From Eonycteris spelaea (lineage: Eukaryota; Chordata; Mammalia; Chiroptera; Pteropodidae), in the NCBI GenBank assembly GCA_003508835.1, contig PUFA01000062.1, positions 1,650,001 to 1,714,000 of the forward strand: a DNA stretch of 64,000 nucleotides, in the 5' to 3' direction. Within the stretch, counting starts at the first letter, position 1; each line of letters opens with the position of its first letter. Of the stretch, positions 56,582-64,000 are shown in pieces. Under the pieces are notes generated by a model, which saw only the letters and a list, made by a program, of their open reading frames with translations, was not told the DNA's origin and ran no database searches. The position numbers and the translations under genes are program-made.

Positions 56582-57154
56582 TCAATTATCAGTGTCTGCC
56601 TTAGATATTGAGGGTGGGGGTAGGGGTGGGAGAAAACCTGTGAAATACGTGCCCACCTTAAAAGTCAAGGAATATTTGTGGGACATGAGCGAAACATGTG
56701 AATGTTCTTGTGCCTGTCTCTCAGTACACATCAGTACGCTATCTCTGGGTTGTAGAAAATGCAAATATTCAACTTTACAAGATAACACCAAATTGCTTTT
56801 CAAAGTGTTTGTACTCGTTTGCATTTCCAATAGCAATGAGAAGTCTCCAACATGGAATTTTTCCAAAGTCCCGTAACTATAAGTGATGAAGACAGATTTG
56901 GATACAGGCATATTGCCTCCAGAAACTTCTCTGTTTATAACTGTATTAACCACAGAGGGATATATGTTTAGCTCATAAGGCCTAAGTAAAAGAAACTTGC
57001 TAAAAGGCGTTGGGTAGAATTCAGGATACAGCAGAACTTCAAGTAAAGTTCTAATGACAATAGACAGAACAAATTTAACCAAAAATGAAGTTTGTGTCTG
57101 AAGCTTTTCACAGAAAGAACGAGAATTCTGGAGTTGAGGGAAAACATTCAGCAC
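56582..57154 (-). other. Longest open frame of the window (190 codons), no recognised product
   Basis: An ATG-initiated frame of 190 codons. It has no recognisable domain, signal peptide or repeat protein. Its middle overlaps an L1M-like fragment at 56755-56870 on the same strand. The codons are AT-biased like the surroundings, and no Kozak-type context or polyadenylation signal stands out. In a 64-kb AT-rich window one frame of this size by chance is not surprising. Confidence 0.25.
56755..56870 (-). repeat. Short L1M LINE fragment, minus strand
   Basis: CACCAAATTGCTTTTCAAAGTGTTTGTACTCGTTTGCATTTCCAATAGCAATGAGAAG is the reverse of the late ORF2 segment of old L1. Flanks are unassigned. Confidence 0.65.
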
Positions 57155-58334
57155 AATATCCAGTTAAAGTTGAAAGAATTCAGCTTGAAAGAACAAAGTA
57201 CACAGTTTGCACATTAGCTTCCAGTTTCCACCTTAAAGATTAGTTGCCTTGAATAACAGGGCTTGGCATGCTTCAGTATTCTGTGAGTAGGCCGAAGTTA
57301 AATGGTCCCCAGGGGCAGGGGGAGAGGTTAAAGCATGTTTTCAGCGTCTTGTCTAGGAGGACTTTTCCAACCCATTGGCGAGGTAGAGACTTGCCCTACA
57401 TTTGAAGATATGCTGCTTGGTTTGGCCATAGTGACAAGCCACGTCTTTTTAGATTTATTAGATACGATTTACAGCAAGGTCTGCAATAAGCAAGTGAGGT
57501 GCAAACATCTAAAAGTGTTTTAACCTGAAATATATTAAAAACAGACAAAAATAGGAAGATTATAGGTCAAATTGCTTGCCTCTCATTTATATCATATATT
57601 TATAAGCATCATCTTCTACGTGTTTAAGCTGAATCAACATCCCTTACATTGAAAAAAATAAAAGCAAATTTTTTTTTCAAGCCACATAGTATGGGCAACG
57701 TTTTATACGTTGCTTCCTTTGTGTTGATTTGATTTTTTTTTTAATATCATGATGTAGGATATGAAACATAAAGAATTAGAAATAGACCTAAGGTGCATCT
57801 CGAATGCATAAATACATAAATTGATTCTTGCATCTTGAAATGAGTTCCGAGTTTTGAAGAGAAATTGGTAGACTCTTAATTTCTAACTTAGAGCAACTTT
57901 TCAAATTTGTTGTCTCACTGAATTCATTTCATTCCAATTTTTTATCTTTAGTGTAATTCCACTTTATATTAGGATTTGATTTTTATGAAAATATTCTAGA
58001 ATTCTTAACCTCTTGTATCCTTTCTATTTTTATTTGTTATAAATAGAATGACGATTTTATAAATTTTCAGATCATAAAAATAATAAAATTACCTTAATAA
58101 TTCCTCCTTAAAAGGTAGTGTCAGACTGAGGGCTACTATTTAAAGATATCTTTCAAAAGAAGCATCTATAATTTTGCTGACCTTTATGGTATCATATTCT
58201 CTTGGTGTTCAGCCAGTGACATATTGTTTGATCCAGGGTTGCATTTGTTTGGCTTTAAATGGCATCTTTTGGTTTCTTCTCTTTTTAGCCTAGCATCAAC
58301 AACTCATCCCCATGACAGCTCCTCATATTCTTAA
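57155..58334. other. Unassigned AT-rich sequence
   Basis: Contains a short perfect hairpin at 57695-57713 and several T-runs. No repeat or gene recognised. Confidence 0.35.
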
Positions 58335-58413
58335 TGTGTATGTGTGCGTGTGTGTGTGTGTGTCTGTCTGTCTGTCTGTGTCTGTGTCTGTGTCTGTGTC
58401 TGTGTCTGTGTGT
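58335..58413 (+). repeat. Compound microsatellite (TG)n(TCTG)n(TGTGTC)n
   Basis: TG repeats at about 58335-58361, then about four TCTG units, then about five hexamer units of TGTGTC type, then TGTGTG. Three period lengths follow one another. Confidence 0.97.
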
Positions 58414-59110
58414 AGGGATGGGGTTAGCTGCCTCTTTCATATTTTAAGTTACCGTTGAAGACAGGGTCACCATCCACATGTTTAAGCAGCTAACGAGACC
58501 CAAGGCCAGAAGGCAGTGCATGTAGGCTGCTGTAAAGCAGGTCCTTCATCTCAGCCTGTTCAGTGCCCACCTCCCATTGTCAGCCATTACAACTCTGCCT
58601 CTTCCTCTCATGCTGTCTTTACACAGATTAATCCACCCTCGCTCCTTTGAGTCTGCAGTTAATTGGCTTTAGGTTTCATGCAATTGCATAGATAGGTTCT
58701 GTTAAAGTGCTTTAATCAGCGAAGTGCTTTTTTCTCACATATCCCTCCACCGCTGCCCCAATTCCACTAGCCACACAATATCTTCTTATCTGTAACAAAG
58801 AGGTGGGAAGGTGAAGTAAATCCAAAGTATAGGCCTATTCAATAGTTTTGGTTGCAGTGGCACTCTGCTCAGGAGCCAATGATAAATGAGATAGGGTACC
58901 AATCTGGAATGCGGTCATTTATCAAACATTAGGTAAAGCCTCTATTGCACCTGTTACCACAAAAGGTTTCAGTAATGAGAATGTGCAATTCTGTCGTGCT
59001 TCCCTCTCTAACCTTACAGGGAACTGTATGCTATGACTTTGAGCCATAAGGGTTGCTTACCAATTAGCAAAGCAAACCGCACTCTAAAAATGTAAACACA
59101 ATCTTTTAAA
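58414..59110. other. Repeat-free block, candidate conserved noncoding sequence
   Basis: No transposon signature is visible in about 700 bases. The part around 58655-58730 holds several homeodomain-like AT cores and an octamer-like site (GTTAATTGGC, CATGCAATTGCATAG, TTTAATCAGC) close together, which is what one sees in some developmental enhancers. There is no open frame. This is inference from composition and motif clustering only. Confidence 0.25.
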
Positions 59111-59754
59111 TTGGGCAGAAAACTCAAGAATAACACTTCTCTGACCAGTTATAACTAATATTACCATCATTACCTCTTTCTTTCAATTATTCAGGCTTCC
59201 CCATGCCTGGCCTGGATTCCTGCAGATAGTAACGTGGAGAACACTCATTAATCATTTTCTTGTCATTGTGCCCTGGTAAGGAGGAGAGAGGGATGCTCGC
59301 CACCAAAAATAGAATGTCTTCTCTCTCTCTGATAAATAGGAGAAAACTCTGTAATGAACATGTTATCTTGTCATGGGAAATGTCTTCTTCAATCGTCTTG
59401 AGAAGAAGAATAACATCAGTTCTGTGTATCTATATATCATAGGCTACAATACTGAAAATCTGAAGAGATAATGAAACAAGTGCTTCTAAAAATAACTATG
59501 CAAACATGAACTCTATTATGCTATAATTTCCGTGTCATGGAATACTGAATTTTCTTAGTGATAAATGGTTGGTATGTGAAGGCTGATATTTGTTGTTTTT
59601 TTTTTTAGCACATATATACATGAAAAAGACCCATTAATGTGTAAATACATGCACGCAAAAACAGTTTTATCCCTGCACGTGTTTGCGAAACCTATGATGC
59701 TGGGTCACAGCTTTTAAGGGTTTCTAGAAGATTGTCATTGAACACAAATCCAAT
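59111..59754. other. Unassigned sequence
   Basis: A T-run near 59598-59609. Nothing else recognised. Confidence 0.4.
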
Positions 59755-59885
59755 GGAATGATATCATCAAGTCTAACATCTTTCAGGATTAGAATCACTG
59801 TTAAGGGCCGTCTAGTCCCATGTTTGTATTTGATAAATGAAGATATTGAAGCTCAGAAAATTACTGTTCAGGAGCTGGATGTCCT
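59755..59885 (-). repeat. MIR-family SINE (MIR3-like), minus strand
   Basis: GGGCCGTCTAGTCCCATGTTTG, ATAAATGAAGATATTGAAGCTCAGAAAATTACTG is a diverged reverse MIR-type core. Confidence 0.55.
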
Positions 59886-60034
59886 TTCTGAACCTCACCC
59901 CTGGTGTAGAATATTTTCTCACCCTTTGTATGAGTTCATCCCTGTTCCCATTCTTGCTTAATGTGTGTCTCATGGGGCAGGGAGAGGAGATATTCAGTGC
60001 TCCCTGATCATGCTATCAAACCCTGCCCTGCTAT

Positions 60035-60180
60035 ACTTTTAGTTTAATGAAGGAGCGTTACCCAATTTTTCAGCTGAAAAAGCAGAGTTGAAAAAATTTA
60101 AGTGGAGCTAATTAAAGGCAGTCTAGTTAGTAGGAGTTAGGCAGAGTAGAGATTGGTATCTAAGCTCCCTGACATCTAGC
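60035..60180 (-). repeat. MIR SINE, minus strand (diverged)
   Basis: CCCAATTTTTCAGCTGAAAAAGCAG, TCTAGTTAGTAGGAGTTAGGCAGAG and CTAAGCTCCCTGACATC in reverse MIR order. Confidence 0.55.
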
Positions 60181-60880
60181 ATCTAAAAGTGAGCAATATT
60201 ATTGTTTTCAAGTGCCTTATATTTAACTTTATTTCTTTTCTTTCATTTAGAAAGAAAAGGAAAATACATTTCTTTCTTGGTGTGCCTGTAAAAATAATTG
60301 TGTTTGCCTTCATCCAACTATATGATAAGGCCTAAAAGAGCATTGGAGGCATGAGTCAACACACCGCTTGGAATACTCTCCCAGATGTCCTGCCAATGGT
60401 CCCCCAGGAGGTCTCCAAAAATCATTCCGGGGCCGTATGCTTAGTAAAAGGATGGTTCTAGAACCACTCCAATTATCTAACATAACCAATCCATTCATCA
60501 CCATCTCTGATCTCTAAAAAATAGCATAGTAAATGCAAACAACACATACCGTTTTCAACATACTGGCCTGTGGATGAAAAGTGTCAGCTAATCAATTTAG
60601 TTGATCTATGCATATTGAGTATAGCTTGAGGGAGGTCAGCCCTGCCCACTGTGTCATACAGCAAAGTCAAGTGGAAAAGACTAGACAGTCACCTGCAATT
60701 TAAAAGGCACCATTGTTTTCTTCCTTTTGTTCTTCTTTCATCCACCCTTTCTTTCACATTTTATCTTTTATTACTTTTCTTTCCCTGTATTATCTTTCAC
60801 AAAGCAGAGATCTGTTCTGTAAATTAGCCTATCATGTTACCTAAATAAATAACTCCTCATTGATGCAATGAATCACAGAT
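60181..60880. other. Unassigned sequence
   Basis: Nothing recognised. The 64-codon minus frame at 60310-60504 has no known motif. Confidence 0.35.
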
Positions 60881-60884
60881 TGAC

Positions 60885-61105
60885 AAACCTGGGAATATAG
60901 GATACGTGGGTCTGGGTTTGAGTCCTGATTCTGCCCCAAATAAGAATAATCTGGGATGCCTTGGATAAGTCACTTGACCTTTCTGAGCCTATTTGTCACC
61001 TGTAAAATTGATATCATCAACCAGAGTGATTGCAAGATACAAAAAAGAGACTATGTGATAGTACTTTAGTAAACTAAGTTTCATATAAATATTATTTTTA
61101 ACATT
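60885..61105 (+). repeat. MIR SINE, plus strand
   Basis: TGGGTCTGGGTTTGAGTCCTGATTCTGCC, TTGGATAAGTCACTTGACCTTTCTGAGCC and CCAGAGTGATTGCAAGATACAAAA follow plus-strand MIR from box B onward. Confidence 0.85.
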
Positions 61106-62094
61106 ACCAGAGTTTAATTTCTAAACTTGTCTCACATGACTAGGTAAGATCAATGACTATTGTTATAGATTGCACTATAAGATGTGTATATTCAAAGATA
61201 TTTGCAACACTATAACTTTAGATGGGAAATTCTAGCCAAAGCAACAAGAAATGAGTTTAGCATTTTATACCTAAACCAAATGTTAATAAATCACTGTAGC
61301 ATGTAACTCAATTTGTATCTTTGCTGATTGGTTTGACACAGAGCTGCCTTTAGTATGGAAAAGAAGATCTGCTTGCAGAATTGCAGTGAAGATTAGAAGG
61401 GAAAATGGGCCCAAGTGTAAATTGTATTTATAAAGTTTATCTTCCATCTCAACGTCAACTAAAATTTATAGCACTCTCATCAGCACTTCAAACCACATTG
61501 GAAATTCTTATCTTTGTGTGTCTTCTGTGGCTGACTGGAGCAGAAAGGGAAATAATGTTTTTACTTTCTGCTGTCCTATCTTTCTGAACTACAAGTGCCT
61601 GGCCCAGGACTGTCACCATAAGGGAGCCAAAATTTTTGTCAGAAAATGAGAGGATCTTTACTATGTGAAGGTATCCTCAAAAGTCTCTTCAGAATTCATG
61701 TTCAAGGAGTTTACAATCTTTTAACAAAAAATATTTTTAAAGTAGTAGCATATCAACAAAAGTAAATGGCAGCACACACTTCTAAGGGAATGACCTGTGC
61801 AAAATCAAACATAGCTGAAATGCACAATAAAATTCAGAAGTAATAACAGTATTTTTTAAAGTGGGTTAAGGGAGGTGGTGAAGGTGAAGGTGAAGTTTTG
61901 TGAAGAGGAAAAAATGTTCTATTAAATAAAGCTCCCACAATGTTTTTAATAACTTTCAATGAGTCCTTGCCCTCACAATTAAGTTTAAACCCTTACACAA
62001 AGCACGATTCCTTTGACAATTAGTTATGGAATACTTACCCTGAGCCAGGAAGTGGGGAGACCAGAGCAAAATCGGAGCTTCTGAGATTGGTTCC
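61106..62094. other. Unassigned sequence
   Basis: A short GGTGAA repeat lies at about 61875-61896. No gene or named repeat recognised. Confidence 0.4.
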
Positions 62095-62320
62095 CTACAC
62101 CCTTCCTATATCTTACCTGATATAAAAACTCCATACATTATAAAGTTCCACAATTAGCCTACTAAACTTTCTTCTTCCTCACCTTTGTTCATCTAAGAAT
62201 GGCCTTCTCCTTTGAAATCTTTTTCATTTTTCAAGGATTAGGTCAAAGGCACTGCCTTCATAAAGTCTTGACTAATCTATGAGGTCAAATTCCAAAGCAC
62301 TTGATTATGCCTCTGTTTTA
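62095..62320 (+). repeat. L2 LINE 3' part, plus strand
   Basis: CTCACCTTTGTTCATCTAAGAATGGCC, TTTTTCAAGGATTAGGTCAAAGGCACTGCC and AAAGTCTTGACTAATC follow the L2 3' UTR. Confidence 0.75.
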
Positions 62321-62640
62321 GTCCATTAAGGCTGGGCAGCTTATAAAAAACAGAAATTTGTTTCTCACAATTTTGGAGGCTGAGAAGTCCAGGATCATGG
62401 CACTGACAAATTCAATGTTTAATGGGAACTTACTTCCTGCTTCACATCTGGCCATCTCCTCACTATGTCTCCGCATGGTAGAGGGGCAAGAGAACTCCCT
62501 GTGGCATTTTTCATAAGGATGCTAATTCCATCAGGAGGGTTCAACCCTCCCAAAGACTTCACCTTCTAAAACCATCACCCTGGGAGTTAATTTCAGCATC
62601 TGAATTTGGGATGGACACAAAACAGTATATAGCAACCCCT
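62321..62640 (-). mobile_element. MLT1/MST-type LTR (ERVL-MaLR), minus strand
   Basis: GGCTGGGCAGCTTATAAAAAACAGAAATTTGTTTCTCACAATTTTGGAGGCTGAGAAGTCC, CATAAGGATGCTAATTCCATC, and AATTTCAGCATCTGAATTTGGGATGGACACAAAACAG give both ends of a reversed MaLR LTR. Nearly complete and solitary. Confidence 0.9.
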
Positions 62641-63804
62641 ACAATCGATTAATCAATAATTAACTAATAAACCAACAAGTTAATTCATCAGGAAGCATAA
62701 ATGGAGGGAAAGTACACTTTGGAGACATGCTCACAGAGGATCTAACACTAAGCTTTTCACATAAATCTAAACCACCTTGTCTCTCCCTGCCCTGATCCTT
62801 CCAAGGAGACTACACCCTTGAGGTTCGCTCCTAGCAGCAGCTGAGTCAGCCAGGCAGTGCCCACAGTATTGCTGACCTTACGGTAGAGGAACAAGGAAAG
62901 TGCAGACAAATGATGAGATTTCAGTTCTGTTCATAATCTAGTTATGAACCCAGATATGTAAAACAAATCTTATTTATAAATGGGCATCAATTTCTGAAAA
63001 ACTTTACACATCAGGCAATTTTACTACATTGTATGGTACTTCCTAAAAAGTGGAACCGAGGCATTTTCGGTCAGTGATGATTGGTGAGGTGCATTTGTTT
63101 CTTTTTTTCCTTTTGTGGCCTAAGGAAAATCATGTCCTGATGCCTTAGCTAATCATCAGCTTGAACTTAGACCTCAAGAAGAAAGCCAGCATTTAAAAAG
63201 ATGTAACCTGCATTTGAGACTCAGATTCATTATACCTTTTCAATGTTCGCTTGAGGAAAATCTATTTAGAAATAAAGAATAATTAAAATCAATATTAAAA
63301 GGCATATTCTTAAATTGTATTGAAAGTCTTCATTTTTTCTATTATTTTCTTATAATTTATGAGGAGCAACTTTCCTGCACCCTGGAAATTGGGAGCTCAT
63401 GGAATATTTTAAGCTATTATTACTCACTAGAATTCTTCACAAGGAGTAGTTGGTAGAGTTTTTCTTTTTTTCACTTATGTTTTTCTGATTTCCAGTTGTA
63501 GTGGGAAAAGTATCTATCAATATTGCTGATGAGTCAGAAACTGCACACTCTCTCATAATATCAGTAAGAAGCCAAGTACTGAGTGAGTGCCACCATTTGC
63601 AAAATGGCTTCTGTGAAAGCATCCAAAACTACAGTTACAGATTCTCACATAGGCCTCTATCTGGTGAGGCATTGACTTCAGTAACAGGCAGACTGCCTGC
63701 CTAGTTTGCAGCCCACTGACAAATTCACTTTGCCTTTCCGTATAAGAAGTACATTAGTCACATTAAATAGCTCTCAGGTTCAATTTTGTAATAGGAACAG
63801 AAAC
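62641..63804. other. Unassigned sequence
   Basis: Two opposed frames (63437-63622 minus, 63501-63704 plus) overlap. Neither has a recognised domain. No other feature. Confidence 0.35.
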
Positions 63805-64000
63805 AATTTTTTTATTAAATTTATTGGTTAATAAAATTATATAGGTTTTGAGTGTACAATTCTATAATATATCATCTGTATATTTTGTGTATATTCACCA
63901 CCCAAAGTTAAATTTACTTCGGTCACCATATATTTGACCCCCTTTACCTTTATCTAGCTTTCCCCTCCCCACTTTCCCTCTGGTGACCACTAAATTATCG
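63805..64000 (-). mobile_element. L1 LINE 3' end, minus strand (bat-like form), runs off the window
   Basis: TTTTTTTATTAAATTTATTGG, TTAATAAAATTATATAGG, CTATAATATATCATCTGTATATTTTGTG and CACCACCCAAAGTTAAA match the elements at 33020 and 42945. The remainder lies outside the window. Confidence 0.9.

Noticed and set aside
1..64000. CRISPR-like arrays, phage genes or bacterial operons
   Set aside because: No regularly spaced direct repeats, no ribosome-binding-site-led tandem genes, and the repeat content is clearly mammalian.
1..64000. tRNA, rRNA, snRNA or mitochondrial insertion
   Set aside because: I saw only the tRNA-derived heads of MIR; no cloverleaf with intact boxes, and no recognisable mitochondrial gene order.

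Overview
This window is ordinary nuclear DNA from a placental mammal. It is AT-rich and CpG-poor, and it consists mostly of old, decayed interspersed repeats (MIR, L2, L1, MLT1-type LTRs, ERV-L fragments, hAT and Tigger DNA elements) separated by sequence I cannot assign. There is no bacterial, phage or organellar architecture. I find no protein-coding gene, tRNA, rRNA or CRISPR array that I can support. Most open frames are short chance frames, frames inside repeats, or artefacts of purine microsatellites. The stretch is best read as intergenic DNA or the inside of a long intron. Several L1 3' ends (near 33.0, 42.9 and 63.8 kb) have a form I associate with bats. There are no Alu, carnivore, ruminant or horse SINEs. 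A bat is therefore my best guess, but this is inference from memory and only moderately secure.

Layout. 0-7.5 kb: MIR and L2 remnants, two MLT1-type LTRs on the minus strand, and a MIR pair facing each other across a GT/CTGT microsatellite. 7.7-10.4 kb: an ancient repeat, the 3' pol part of an ERV-L element, and a MIR split by a small hAT element. 12.0-16.3 kb: an LTR-like block on the minus strand ending in a poly-T run, an L1 3' end, a MER5A-like element and an MLT1 LTR carrying a 28-bp tandem duplication. 18.1-23.9 kb: a 210-bp GAAA microsatellite, L2 sequence, two plus-strand L1 segments end to end, and a possible processed pseudogene tail-to-tail with the second L1. 26.5-32.5 kb: MER5A, an ERV-L reverse-transcriptase remnant, a hAT-type element, L2 and an MLT1 LTR. 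33-38.5 kb: L1 pieces, mainly on the minus strand, and a GGAA microsatellite. 39.8-41.5 kb: the best ERV-L remnant (RNase H, integrase, dUTPase-like region, MLT2-like LTR), plus strand, with an internal deletion. 42-54.7 kb: L2, L1, MIR, old LTR-like repeats and a Tigger-type element. 55-59.1 kb: the least repeat-explained part, with a 300-bp stretch open on both strands, the longest open frame of the window, a compound microsatellite and a candidate conserved noncoding block. 59.7-64 kb: MIR, L2, MLT1 and an L1 3' end running off the window.

No set of genes here works together, and I found no undescribed biological system. The leads most worth checking are the 55.2-55.5 kb open stretch, the 58.5-59.1 kb block, the possible pseudogene at 23.6 kb, the LTR-like poly-T block at 12.7 kb, and the uniform minus orientation of the MLT1 LTRs.
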